Source of the DNA: Ventricola sp036297385
Lineage (GTDB): Bacteria; Bacillota; Clostridia; Christensenellales; Aristaeellaceae
DNA length: 30,352 nt
Assembly: GCA_036297385.1 (NCBI GenBank)
Contig: JAXJLD010000108.1
Span: 1 to 30,352, forward strand
Reading direction: 5' to 3'
Both the position numbers and the translations under genes were made by a program. The notes under the pieces are model-generated. The model saw only the letters and a list, made by a program, of their open reading frames with translations. It was not told the origin of the DNA and ran no database searches. Of the stretch, positions 14,352 to 21,546 are shown one piece after another. The first letter of the stretch is position 1; every line of letters begins with the position of its first letter.

Positions 14352-15298
14352 TGGGCGAGTTTGAACGGTTTGCCCTCGTGCCGGAGCAGGGGGCCGTGCC
14401 GTCGATGGAGCAGCTTGACGCGGGGATGCAGCAGCGCATCCGGCAGATGGCGTCCACGCTCGATCTGCGCAGCAGTGCGCAGGTGGCGGGATTTGGCGCA
14501 CGGGCGCAGAAGGAGATGGGCGCGTTCTCTGATCTGGCACTATCTCAGATGCTCAGCAAGGACATGAGCAGCCTGACCAGCACCATGCAGACGATGGCGG
14601 AGGCGATCAAGGGCTGCTCGTTTGCCGCGGAGGCCAAGGGGCTCTTCAAGCGGATGTTTGGCGTGGCCTCCACGCTGGACGAGGTGCGCACGGCCTATGA
14701 AAAGGCGGAGCCCAAGATCAACGCCTGTGCCAACGAGATGACCGACAGGCGCGTGGCGCTGATGCGCGACAGTGCGCTGCTGGACCGCATTTATGAGCGG
14801 AATGAAGGGCTGTACCGCGAACTCTGCTCGCTGATTGTGGTGGGCGATGAAGCGGTGCGGCAGGCGAAGGTGCGCGGCGAGGAGGCGGCGCTTGTCGCCC
14901 GGATGGAGCGGCGGGTGCAGGATCTGCGTGTGACGCAGATGGCCAGCACGCAGCTTGCGGCGCAGATCCGCATGGTGCAGGCGAGCGACAGCGTGACCTG
15001 CGAAAAGCTGCGCACTGCGCTGGAGGTGATGATCCCGCTGTGGAAGAGCCAGATGGCGGCGGCGCTGGGGCTGGCGCGGGCGACGGACAGCCTGACCATG
15101 CAGCGCCGTGCCGCGGGCGAAGCGGCGCGGGGCATACGCGGCGGCGCGGCGGAGCTGCGTGCGCAGCGGGATGCCTATGCGCAGGCGGCGGCGCAGAGCG
15201 ACCGCGAGTGTGCCGAACAGACGGCGGAGGAACTGCTGTCCGAGCTGGAGAGCATCGAGCAGGAGCTGAATAAAAAGACGAGCGTGCAGGCGCGGTGA
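14351..15298 (+). CDS. telA: TelA-family protein paired with XpaC
   Basis: A 315-residue TelA-family cytoplasmic protein. It is helical throughout, with the family block LEVMIPLWKSQMAAALG (about 225-242) aligning with NTIPLWKSQMVISMG of the copy at 7144-8436, and a charged coiled C-terminus (AEELLSELESIEQELNKKT). It lacks the AAQVAP linker and is about 115 residues shorter than the other copy. The start is supported by AGGAGG eight bases upstream and overlaps the xpaC stop. Members are linked to tellurite and envelope-stress tolerance; a specific activity is not known. It probably acts with XpaC. Confidence 0.87.
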   Translation: MGEFERFALVPEQGAVPSMEQLDAGMQQRIRQMASTLDLRSSAQVAGFGARAQKEMGAFSDLALSQMLSKDMSSLTSTMQTMAEAIKGCSFAAEAKGLFKRMFGVASTLDEVRTAYEKAEPKINACANEMTDRRVALMRDSALLDRIYERNEGLYRELCSLIVVGDEAVRQAKVRGEEAALVARMERRVQDLRVTQMASTQLAAQIRMVQASDSVTCEKLRTALEVMIPLWKSQMAAALGLARATDSLTMQRRAAGEAARGIRGGAAELRAQRDAYAQAAAQSDRECAEQTAEELLSELESIEQELNKKTSVQAR

Positions 15299-15325
15299 CG
15301 GCCTGCGGCGGAAGGAGCGATGCAT

Positions 15326-15916
15326 ATGCAGTCTGCGCAGCAGGCTCCGCGCGGGACGCGGGAGAGCAAAACGAACAGGACGAATACGCACAAGGGCGGC
15401 CTGCGGGACAGGCTGCACCGTCTGCCGCAGGCGGCCGGCGTGGCGATCATGGCGGTGCTGCTGGCGCTGGCGCTGGTCGTGGGCAATGCGCGTGCGCTGC
15501 AAAACGCCACGCCCAAGGCGTTCTGGCGGCAGGGCGATGTGGAGAGCATCGTCGAGGATCGCGTGGGTGAGGCGCGCAATGTGCTGACGGTAGCCAGCCG
15601 GGCCGGGCTGGATGCGAACGCCATCCATGAGGTGGAGCTTGCCATCGGCGATATGGAGCAGGCACGCACCGCGCGGGCGATCAGCCGGGCGGATCAGCGC
15701 CTGACGGCGGCAGTCAGCGAGCTGACCACGGCGGAGCTGGAGGGCGAGACGGCGAGCAGTATGCTGCGCGCGGCGGACGGCTTTGCCGAGCAGGGCAGTT
15801 TCCTGCGGCAGGAGGCGCGTGCCTACAATGAGGAAGCGGAACGGGCGGAAGCGCTGTATGAAAAGCTGCCCCTGAAGTCCCTGCTGCCGGAACCGGACGT
15901 GTACGAGGGCATTTGA
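15326..15916 (+). CDS. LemA-like membrane-anchored helical protein
   Basis: A 196-residue protein with a charged cytoplasmic N-terminus, one membrane helix (about 38-56, AAGVAIMAVLLALALVVGNA) and a helical extracytoplasmic domain. The last third (FLRQEARAYNEEAERAEALY, then LPLKSLLPEPDVYEG) resembles the C-terminal helix and tail of LemA proteins (YN...FP...YF). The usual LemA core motif for the first helices is not obvious, so it is a divergent relative at best. ATG 15326 is preferred to 15320 because AAGGAG is eight bases upstream. LemA-type genes are commonly found next to TPM-domain genes, which agrees with the gene at 16205. Confidence 0.6.
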   Translation: MQSAQQAPRGTRESKTNRTNTHKGGLRDRLHRLPQAAGVAIMAVLLALALVVGNARALQNATPKAFWRQGDVESIVEDRVGEARNVLTVASRAGLDANAIHEVELAIGDMEQARTARAISRADQRLTAAVSELTTAELEGETASSMLRAADGFAEQGSFLRQEARAYNEEAERAEALYEKLPLKSLLPEPDVYEGI

Positions 15917-15923
15917 GGGCGCG

Positions 15924-16208
15924 ATGGAGAAGAGCATTTTTGCCGGACTGACGCCCACCAACCTGCGCATTGCGTTTCAGCAGGCGAAGGAATCGCCGGA
16001 GGCGCTGGGCGCGGTGCTGGTGATTGTGGTGGCGGTGATTGCGGCGCTGGCGTTTGCCGGGATGATGACGGCGCATCATCTGGGCGGCTTCACCGCGCGG
16101 ATTCAAGAGGATGAGGAGCGCATCCGGGAGGAAGAGGAGGCCGAGGAAGCCCAAAAGGCGGCTCAGTCGGCGGAAGAACGAGAAGAAAGGGAAGGGGAAA
16201 ACGAATGA
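15924..16208 (+). CDS. Small single-pass membrane protein with acidic coiled tail
   Basis: A 94-residue protein with one membrane helix (about 28-50, LGAVLVIVVAVIAALAFAGMM) and a strongly charged C-terminal helix (IQEDEERIREEEEAEEAQKA and on to EREEREGENE). I recognise no family. It lies seven bases after the LemA-like gene and its last four bases overlap the TPM gene start (ATGA), so it belongs to the cassette and is probably coupled to TPM translation. An adaptor or scaffold role is possible but unproven. Confidence 0.7.
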   Translation: MEKSIFAGLTPTNLRIAFQQAKESPEALGAVLVIVVAVIAALAFAGMMTAHHLGGFTARIQEDEERIREEEEAEEAQKAAQSAEEREEREGENE

Positions 16209-17122
16209 AGAGGATCGCTTCGCTTTGCCTGATGCTGGTGATGCTGTTTGCGCTGTGCGCAGGCGCACTGGCGGGCGTGCCGGACAGGCCGTCCACATTT
16301 GCCTATGCCTATGACTTGGGCGCGGACGTGCTGGATGGGCGCGATATGGACGAGATTGCGCGCTATGGCGAGGCGCTGGAGCGTGCGACGGGCGTGCAGG
16401 CCATCGCCGTGGCGGTGGATTTCCTTGACGGGGCAGACCCGGCGGACTATGCGACCGACCTCATCAACACATGGGGCATCGGCAACAAGAACGAGGACAA
16501 CGGCATTGTGGTGCTGCTGTCCGTCGGTGACCGGAAGATTCAGATTGGCACGGGCCGGGGCGTTGACCGCGTGCTGACGGGGCGCAAGTGCGGCGAGCTG
16601 ATCGACGACAACATCGACTACTTTGCCGATAACGACTTTGATGATGGCATGGTGGCGCTGTATCAGGACGTGTGCGAGTTCATGGCGAGCGCAAACGGCA
16701 CGGCGCTGTTTGGCTCTTCTTCGCGCAGCGGCGTGGGCGTGACCGGTTCGGTGTATGTGCAGGATGAACCGGTGCGCAGGCGAAGCAGCTTCAGCCTGTT
16801 TGACGTGCTGCTGAACCTGCTGTTCCTCTACATCGTCATCTCCGTGCTGGTTAACGTGTTTGTGCGGGGCGACGGCTGTTTCAAGTGGTTCTTCATGGGC
16901 TGGCTGTTCGGCAATCACAATGGGCGGCGCAGACCGCCGCGCCCGCCGATGGGCGGCTTTGGCGGCGGTTCGCGCGGCGGCTTTGGCGGGGGCAGTTCCC
17001 GCGGCGGCGGCGGTGGACGCAGCTTCGGCGGCGGCTTTGGCGGGGGCAGCTTCGGCGGCGGCTCCAGCGGCGGCTTTGGCGGCGGCAGCTCGCGCGGCGG
17101 CGGCGGCGGACGCAGCTTCTGA
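16205..17122 (+). CDS. TPM-domain membrane protein with Gly-rich tail
   Basis: A 305-residue protein. A signal peptide (1-24) precedes a TPM_phosphatase domain (about 36-165), with the family signature LINTWGIGNKNEDNGIVVLL and IQIGTGRGVDRVLTGRKCG, acidic residues at DFDDGM, then one membrane helix (about 200-221). The tail is extremely rich in glycine with serine and arginine (about 245-305), in repeats like RGGFGGGSSRGGGGGRSF. TPM domains are found in plant TLP18.3 (acid phosphatase-like, photosystem II repair) and in bacterial YgcG-like proteins often linked to LemA. The catalytic role here is unknown. It is the last gene of the cassette and overlaps the preceding gene. Confidence 0.85.
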   Translation: MKRIASLCLMLVMLFALCAGALAGVPDRPSTFAYAYDLGADVLDGRDMDEIARYGEALERATGVQAIAVAVDFLDGADPADYATDLINTWGIGNKNEDNGIVVLLSVGDRKIQIGTGRGVDRVLTGRKCGELIDDNIDYFADNDFDDGMVALYQDVCEFMASANGTALFGSSSRSGVGVTGSVYVQDEPVRRRSSFSLFDVLLNLLFLYIVISVLVNVFVRGDGCFKWFFMGWLFGNHNGRRRPPRPPMGGFGGGSRGGFGGGSSRGGGGGRSFGGGFGGGSFGGGSSGGFGGGSSRGGGGGRSF

Positions 17123-17143
17123 TGCGGGATAACCGGCATATTC

Positions 17144-17173
17144 AGGCATGGGCGGGCGCCCGTGCCTTTTTTT
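17144..17173 (+). terminator. Terminator of the envelope cassette
   Basis: AGGCATGGGC (17144-17153) pairs with GCCCGTGCCT (17158-17167) with one G-T pair and a GGGC loop, followed by seven T. Confidence 0.9.
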
Positions 17174-17203
17174 GCGCCCAGCGCTGTCAGTTTCTCCCGC
17201 GCC

Positions 17204-17232
17204 TTGCCATGCTGGACAAATTCCGCTATAAT
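17204..17232 (+). promoter_or_regulatory. Promoter of the ECF sigma gene
   Basis: TTGCCA (17204-17209) and TATAAT (17227-17232) with a 17-base spacer. The leader contains ATGAAA-TCATA-TGTTTCAT, an imperfect inverted repeat. This is a housekeeping-type promoter; no typical ECF-type (AAC / CGTC) autoregulatory site was seen. Confidence 0.65.
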
Positions 17233-17314
17233 GTGTTTGAAAAAAATTGTGTTTTGCGGATGAAATCATATGTTTCATTCGTTTATTATGTTGAAGAGGC
17301 AGGGAGTGAAAACA

Positions 17315-17836
17315 TTGGATGAAAGCGTGAGCGCCCAGATGAGCGCCGCACAGTTTGAGACGCTGTATGCGCAGTATGCAGACGACGTGCTGCGCATGGC
17401 GTATTTTTATCTGGCAGACCGGCATAAGGCCGAGGATGTCTGTCAGGATGTATTTGTCAAGCTCTACACACATGGAGGCGCCATCGAGCCGGGACGTGAA
17501 AAGGCGTGGCTGCTGCGGGTGACCGTCAATAGCTGCCGCGACCTTTGGCGCGGCGCGTGGCTCAAGCGCGTGGTGCTCGGTGCGCCGACGCTGGAGCTCA
17601 TCCCCTCGCAGGATGAGACCATCGAGCAGAAGGAGGAGAAGGCGGAGCTGATGCGCGCGGTGAACAAGCTGCCTGCGGCGTTCCGTGAAACCGTCCTGCT
17701 TCACTACTATCAGGGATTGGGAATTTCTGAAATCGCACAAATGTTGGATCTTCCGGAAGGGACGATCTCAAGCCGCCTTTCGAGGGCAAGGAAGAAACTC
17801 AGCGTCCTGCTAAAGGAGGAAGAAAAAGGTGAATGA
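17315..17836 (+). CDS. ECF-family RNA polymerase sigma factor
   Basis: A 173-residue SigW-like ECF sigma factor. Region 2 (about 14-52) has YADDVLRMAYFYLADRHKAE followed by DVCQDVFVKLY, and region 4 (about 118-165) has LPAAFRETVLLHYYQGLGIS and SSRLSRARKKL; the linker is typical. The TTG at 17315 is preferred because AGGGAG lies eight bases upstream; the open frame continues to ATG 17270 but without a ribosome site. It overlaps the next gene by 8 bases, as expected for a sigma/anti-sigma pair. It lies directly downstream of the envelope cassette behind a terminator, so control of that cassette is possible but unproven. Confidence 0.88.
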   Translation: MDESVSAQMSAAQFETLYAQYADDVLRMAYFYLADRHKAEDVCQDVFVKLYTHGGAIEPGREKAWLLRVTVNSCRDLWRGAWLKRVVLGAPTLELIPSQDETIEQKEEKAELMRAVNKLPAAFRETVLLHYYQGLGISEIAQMLDLPEGTISSRLSRARKKLSVLLKEEEKGE

Positions 17837-18848
17837 TATGAAATCGCTCGATCAACTGCGGCCCATTGCCGAGGAGATGCTGGGCGGATTGCGGGCGAAT
17901 GAACATATGCGCCTGGCCATTGTGCGCACCGCACAGGGGCATGGCACGGCGGCTGTGAAAAAGACGACGCATCGGCTTGTACCGGCGGTGTGCTGCGCGG
18001 CGCTGGCGCTGGCGTGTGTGGGCGTGACGGCCTCGCATATGGAGCGCAGGAACGCCGTCATGCTCTCAGGCGAGCCGGTCGCGGTGTCCATTGACACCAT
18101 TGCCGCGGGCGATGAAGCCGAAGCGGCTGCGCCCATGACGCGGATGATGCCGGAACTGGCTGGCGGTGCGTCGGTGATGCCTGCCGGCAGGATGGTGGCG
18201 GATCTGGGCGACAACGCCATGGTCAGCCGCGCCATGCCGGGCGGCGAATCGCTCTTCGCCGTTGGGGAGGGCGATGTGCCGCTGGTGACGGTGGACGGCG
18301 CGTTTTATCAGATGCTCACGGAGCCTGCGGATGTGGAAAATACGCTGCTGAGCGGGCAGGTGGGCAGCGTGCAGCGCCATGATGAGCAGCCGTCGCTGGC
18401 TTCGCCCAGCGAGCTGAGCGAGGGGCTTTCCAATGTGGCGGGCGAGGGCGTAGCCATCTACGCGCTCGCCGGGCTGCCGCAGACGACCGCTGTTGCGGCG
18501 GAAGTGGACGGCAGTATGCGCGTGTTCCAGCGCGTGAGCTATGCGGGCAAGGGCCCGGCGGGCAGCAGCTTGGAGGATACCTTCTCTGTGCGCGGCAAGG
18601 TGACGGAGTTGGAGCTTTCCGGCGAAGGCACGCTGACGGGCGAGAAGGCGAACGAGGTGATCGCCGTGCTGCTGGATCAGGCGGTGCTCAAGTCTGCGGA
18701 TGCCTCCACGCAGCGCCAGACGCTGACGGTGACGCTTGAAAACGGGCTGCGCCTGCAGCTCGGCGTATCGGGCGATACGCTGTGTGGCTGCGGCGGCTGG
18801 AGCTGCCCGGAGTTTTTTGAGGCGTTTGAGACGGCACGCTCGCTCTAA
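17829..18848 (+). CDS. Probable anti-sigma factor with large outer domain
   Basis: A 339-residue protein with an N-terminal cytoplasmic segment of about 45 residues, one membrane helix (about 50-68, LVPAVCCAALALACVGVTAS) and a 270-residue extracytoplasmic domain that I do not recognise. Near residues 318-325 is CGCGGWSC, a three-cysteine motif that could bind a metal or be redox-active. The GTG at 17829 follows AAAGGAGG by nine bases and overlaps the sigma gene. The position and topology fit an anti-sigma factor, but I cannot see a classical zinc-binding anti-sigma motif at the N-terminus; sensing through the outer Cys motif is inference. Confidence 0.65.
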   Translation: MNDMKSLDQLRPIAEEMLGGLRANEHMRLAIVRTAQGHGTAAVKKTTHRLVPAVCCAALALACVGVTASHMERRNAVMLSGEPVAVSIDTIAAGDEAEAAAPMTRMMPELAGGASVMPAGRMVADLGDNAMVSRAMPGGESLFAVGEGDVPLVTVDGAFYQMLTEPADVENTLLSGQVGSVQRHDEQPSLASPSELSEGLSNVAGEGVAIYALAGLPQTTAVAAEVDGSMRVFQRVSYAGKGPAGSSLEDTFSVRGKVTELELSGEGTLTGEKANEVIAVLLDQAVLKSADASTQRQTLTVTLENGLRLQLGVSGDTLCGCGGWSCPEFFEAFETARSL

Positions 18849-18869
18849 AACACGTTATGCGTAAAACAA

Positions 18870-18908
18870 AAAAGGGGTTTGTGGACGAAAGATCCACAAA
18901 CCCCTTTT
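18870..18908. terminator. Bidirectional terminator
   Basis: A 16-bp perfect stem: AAAAGGGGTTTGTGGA (18870-18885) pairs with TCCACAAACCCCTTTT (18893-18908) around CGAAAGA. It lies between the anti-sigma gene and the convergent isomerase gene. Confidence 0.9.
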
Positions 18909-18962
18909 GCTTTGCAGGTATAGCTCGTTTGAATCCGATAACAGGGTGAAAATCGTCTGCCC

Positions 18963-19601
18963 TTACGCCAGCAGGGTCTTGACGTAGGCGATGATCTTCT
19001 CATCCTTGGCGTTGGCGAAGAACAGCTCCTGGAACTTCTCGCCCGCCACAGCGCCGCGAACCAGTTCGGGGTCGATGCCCTCCAGGCAGGTGACCAGATC
19101 CTTGAGCGTGTGCGCACGCACTGCATCGAGGATCTTCTTGTTGCGCTGCTCCGGCACCACGCGCTCGCGCGGATAGCCCTGACCATGACCAAAGCCGAAG
19201 AGCTTTTCAAAGATGTACTGCAGGTTCAGCTCGCCGCCCCAGCCGAAGCCCTTGGCAAACGGCAGGGCAACGGCGTTGCCGTCGTTGACATGGGCAAAGG
19301 TGTAAGCATCCACCGGATCCTCGACATGACCACAGATGACGTTCGGGAAGCTGTTCATGGCCAGCATGGCGCCTTCGCCGGTACCACATCCGGTGATGAC
19401 GTAGTCTGCTGCGCCGGAATTGAGCAGAATGGCGCCAAGAATACCCACCTGCACATAGGTGAGCTGTGCTTCGTCCTGCGCGGTATACATACCGTAGTTG
19501 TCCACGGTGTGGCCCATGGGCTCCACGACCTGCTTGAGCGCACCGAGGATCAGCTCGTTCTTGGCTGCCTGACTGTTTTCATTGATGAGCGCGATACGCA
19601 T
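18963..19601 (-). CDS. RpiB/LacA/LacB-family sugar-phosphate isomerase
   Basis: A 212-residue cytoplasmic enzyme of the RpiB/LacAB family, which interconverts aldose and ketose phosphates (ribose-5-P/ribulose-5-P, or galactose-6-P/tagatose-6-P). It begins MRIALINENSQAAKNELIL; the active-site loop is YVITGCGTGEGAML (about 65-79) with the catalytic cysteine. It is about 60 residues longer than the core family because of a C-terminal helical extension (AHTLKDLVTCLEGIDPELV). The substrate cannot be told from the sequence. ATG 19601 has GGAGG eight bases upstream. It is a single gene under an operator-like inverted repeat, so it is probably inducible by a sugar. Confidence 0.87.
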   Translation of the reverse strand: MRIALINENSQAAKNELILGALKQVVEPMGHTVDNYGMYTAQDEAQLTYVQVGILGAILLNSGAADYVITGCGTGEGAMLAMNSFPNVICGHVEDPVDAYTFAHVNDGNAVALPFAKGFGWGGELNLQYIFEKLFGFGHGQGYPRERVVPEQRNKKILDAVRAHTLKDLVTCLEGIDPELVRGAVAGEKFQELFFANAKDEKIIAYVKTLLA

Positions 19602-19632
19602 AATCATGTCCTCCTTAGCATAAATTGAAAAA

Positions 19633-19658
19633 AATCTGTATACAACTGTATACAGATT
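19633..19658 (-). promoter_or_regulatory. Double TGTATACA operator before the isomerase
   Basis: Two copies of TGTATACA (19637-19644 and 19647-19654) sit two bases apart, ten bases centre to centre, inside an inverted repeat AATCTGTATAC-AACT-GTATACAGATT. TGTATACA-type sites are known for GntR-family (FCD) regulators. It overlaps the start-point region just after the -10 box, so repression is expected. No such regulator is encoded in this window. Confidence 0.65.
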
Positions 19659-19659
19659 A

Positions 19660-19688
19660 AGATTAACGTGCTTATGCGCAAATGTCAA
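19660..19688 (-). promoter_or_regulatory. Promoter of the isomerase gene
   Basis: Read on the minus strand, a perfect TTGACA (19688-19683) and a weak TAATCT (19665-19660) with a 17-base spacer. Confidence 0.55.
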
Positions 19689-19695
19689 GGCTCAA

Positions 19696-20178
19696 TCAGC
19701 CTTGGATCAGCCTTTGCGGAATGCGTTCTGCCGCACGCAGCACAATGCGTCCCAGCAGCATACAGGAAACCGCCTCGCCCAGCGCCACAGAGAGCATACA
19801 CAGCGGCAGCGCGACACCGGGGGCATAGGCAAAATGCACGACCGTGCCGACGATCACGCCGTTGAAGAGCACCGGCATGGAGCTGGCCAGCAGCACATTG
19901 CGGCGCAGTGCGCGTGTACACAACGCCGCCAGCAGCGTAGCGAGCGTGCCAAAGACGATGTCAAAAATCGTGCAGCCGCCCAGCACGTTGGCCAGCAGGC
20001 AGCCCACAGCCAGCGCAGGCACGGCCTCCGGCAGCAGGATGGGCAGGATGGTCAGCGCCTCGGAGAAGCGGATCTGCACCTCGCCGTAGCTCAGCGGGGC
20101 AAACAGCAGCGTCATCGCGGCATAGAGCGCGGCGATGATGGCGGCACGGGTGAGCGTGCCGGTTTTGAGAAGGTTCAT
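19696..20178 (-). CDS. queT: QueT-family queuosine-precursor transporter
   Basis: A 160-residue integral membrane protein (S component of an ECF-type transporter) for queuosine precursors. It starts MNLLKTGTLTRAAIIAALYA and contains SYGEVQIRFSEALTILPIL, then LLANVLGGCTIFDIVFGTLA, both characteristic of QueT. It has about five membrane helices. The start at 20178 follows AAAGGA. Function is supported independently by the preQ1-I riboswitch in its leader. The energising EcfA/EcfT proteins are not encoded here and would be shared. Confidence 0.92.
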   Translation of the reverse strand: MNLLKTGTLTRAAIIAALYAAMTLLFAPLSYGEVQIRFSEALTILPILLPEAVPALAVGCLLANVLGGCTIFDIVFGTLATLLAALCTRALRRNVLLASSMPVLFNGVIVGTVVHFAYAPGVALPLCMLSVALGEAVSCMLLGRIVLRAAERIPQRLIQG

Positions 20179-20211
20179 GTGTGTTCCTTTCCGGGAAGAC
20201 GGCGCGGCAAT

Positions 20212-20232
20212 AAAAAAACGGCGCGCGGCCGT
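20212..20232 (-). terminator. Riboswitch-linked terminator in the queT leader
   Basis: On the minus strand ACGGC/GCCGT (20232-20228 with 20222-20218) closes a CGCGC loop and is followed by seven T, between the aptamer and the start codon. Upstream, GAAGCGGAAA can pair with TTTCCGTTTC (plus-strand 20241-20262), a candidate alternative hairpin. Confidence 0.75.
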
Positions 20233-20268
20233 CATGAAGAAACGGAAAGATTTCCGCTTCTTCGGCCC

Positions 20269-20306
20269 ATAGTTTTGTTTTAGGACTGGATGGTTGCGAA
20301 CAGTCC
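20269..20306 (-). ncRNA. preQ1-I riboswitch aptamer
   Basis: Minus strand. Stem GGACTG/CAGTCC encloses the loop TTCGCAACCATC and is followed by the A-rich tail TAAAACAAAACTA, which can form the class I pseudoknot. The layout and loop (UCGC..ACC) match the preQ1-I class, for example the Thermoanaerobacter aptamer. It begins about a dozen bases after the predicted start point and is followed by a terminator, so preQ1 binding should reduce queT expression. The class is assigned from memory of its consensus, not a covariance search. Confidence 0.82.
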
Positions 20307-20325
20307 ATGCAGTTGTCCGGCGGTT

Positions 20326-20354
20326 ATTATAGCAGAAAGTGGAGCACAATGCAA
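20326..20354 (-). promoter_or_regulatory. Promoter of queT
   Basis: Read on the minus strand, TTGCAT (20354-20349) and TATAAT (20331-20326) with a 17-base spacer; transcription would start about 13 bases before the aptamer. Confidence 0.8.
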
Positions 20355-20365
20355 TCATTTTATGG

Positions 20366-20394
20366 TTGACGAACAGGCGCGGCGGGTGTACTCT
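20366..20394 (+). promoter_or_regulatory. Promoter of the LysR-family gene
   Basis: TTGACG (20366-20371) and TACTCT (20389-20394) with a 17-base spacer, divergent from queT and about 80 bases before the start codon. Confidence 0.6.
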
Positions 20395-20476
20395 AAAGGA
20401 AGAGATAAATTCTTTCACTTATTCATATAAAGACGTGAATGAAATTGCAGAAGACTGCTGAAAGGAAGCCGAATAC

Positions 20477-21403
20477 ATGACTCTGCTGGAATATCGCATT
20501 TTTCATACCGTGATTGAACAGGGCAGCTTTGCCCGCGCGGCGCAGGTGCTGCACCTCACGCCCAGCGCCATCAGCCATGCCGTCAGCTCCATGGAGGAGG
20601 CGTGCGGCTTTGCGCTGTTCGTGCGCGGCAAGGGCGGCGTATCGCTCACGCGCAGCGGCGAGGCGCTTTATCCCGTCATCCGTCAGGTGCTCAATGCCGA
20701 TGAGGCACTCTCCCAGACGGTGGATGAGCTGAAGGGCGTGCAGCGCGGCACGGTGAAGATCGGTGCGTTCAACAGCGTGTGCATGACGTGGCTGCCGCAG
20801 ATTGTGACGACGTACAAGCGCGAGTATCCGGGGATCGAGATTGAAATCTATCAGGGGACTTACGCCGACGTGACCCATTGGATTCGCACCGGCGTGGTCG
20901 ATCTGGGCTTCCTGTCCACCAAGTGTACGCGCGAGCTGTGTGTCTGTCCGCTCTACCGCGACCGGATGATGTGCGTGGTGCCCAAAGGACTGCGCACCCA
21001 GACCCCCGGCGTGATCACGGTGGAAGAGATGCGCCCGCACACCTTCGTCGTGCAGGACGACTCCACGGACGCGGATATTCAGGCCTTTCTGTCTAAGTAT
21101 CGCCTGAATGTACGGGCAAGCTGCCGCGTGGTGGATGACCTGTCCACCATCGCCATGGTGGAGAGTGGTTTTGGCATCAGCATCCTGCCCAGCCTGATCC
21201 TCACGCGTGCGCACGGCGATGTGGATGTGTGCCGCATCGAACCGATGGAGTACCGTGAGTTTGGCATTGCGGTGCAGAATCCGCAGATGATGGCGCCTGC
21301 CGTGCGCCAGATGGCGGCGCATATCGAGCAGTTTGCTGCGGAGAAGCGCGCACAGGATCCGCAGACCAATGCGGACCTTGTTCCGACGCACATCTTCTGG
21401 TGA
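20477..21403 (+). CDS. LysR-family transcriptional regulator
   Basis: A 308-residue regulator. The winged helix-turn-helix at 1-60 reads VIEQGSFARAAQVLHLTPSA followed by ISHAVSSMEEACGFALFVR. The substrate-binding domain at about 90-295 begins GTVKIGAFNSVCMTWLPQI and contains VESGFGISILPSLIL. It starts behind AAAGGA. LysR genes often control a divergent neighbour; the neighbour here is queT, but queT already has a riboswitch and its own promoter, so the target is uncertain. No terminator is visible before the next gene, which has its own promoter. Confidence 0.9.
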   Translation: MTLLEYRIFHTVIEQGSFARAAQVLHLTPSAISHAVSSMEEACGFALFVRGKGGVSLTRSGEALYPVIRQVLNADEALSQTVDELKGVQRGTVKIGAFNSVCMTWLPQIVTTYKREYPGIEIEIYQGTYADVTHWIRTGVVDLGFLSTKCTRELCVCPLYRDRMMCVVPKGLRTQTPGVITVEEMRPHTFVVQDDSTDADIQAFLSKYRLNVRASCRVVDDLSTIAMVESGFGISILPSLILTRAHGDVDVCRIEPMEYREFGIAVQNPQMMAPAVRQMAAHIEQFAAEKRAQDPQTNADLVPTHIFW

Positions 21404-21474
21404 GCGGGAAGCCGCACGTTTGTGAACGAATTGTGACCCGGACTTGAAGGGTACATGGCAATTTTGAGAAAACG

Positions 21475-21503
21475 TTGCGTTTTTATCGCACGGAAGGTAT
21501 AAT
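21475..21503 (+). promoter_or_regulatory. Promoter of the foldase gene
   Basis: TTGCGT (21475-21480) and TATAAT (21498-21503) with a 17-base spacer. Confidence 0.75.
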
Positions 21504-21546
21504 GGGTGTCATCGCTGAAACTGCAAAAATGGAGGGATTACGACCA

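Noticed and set aside
16915..17139. Proline-rich minus-strand frame opposite the TPM tail
   Set aside because: The complement of glycine codons gives proline codons; no start signal.
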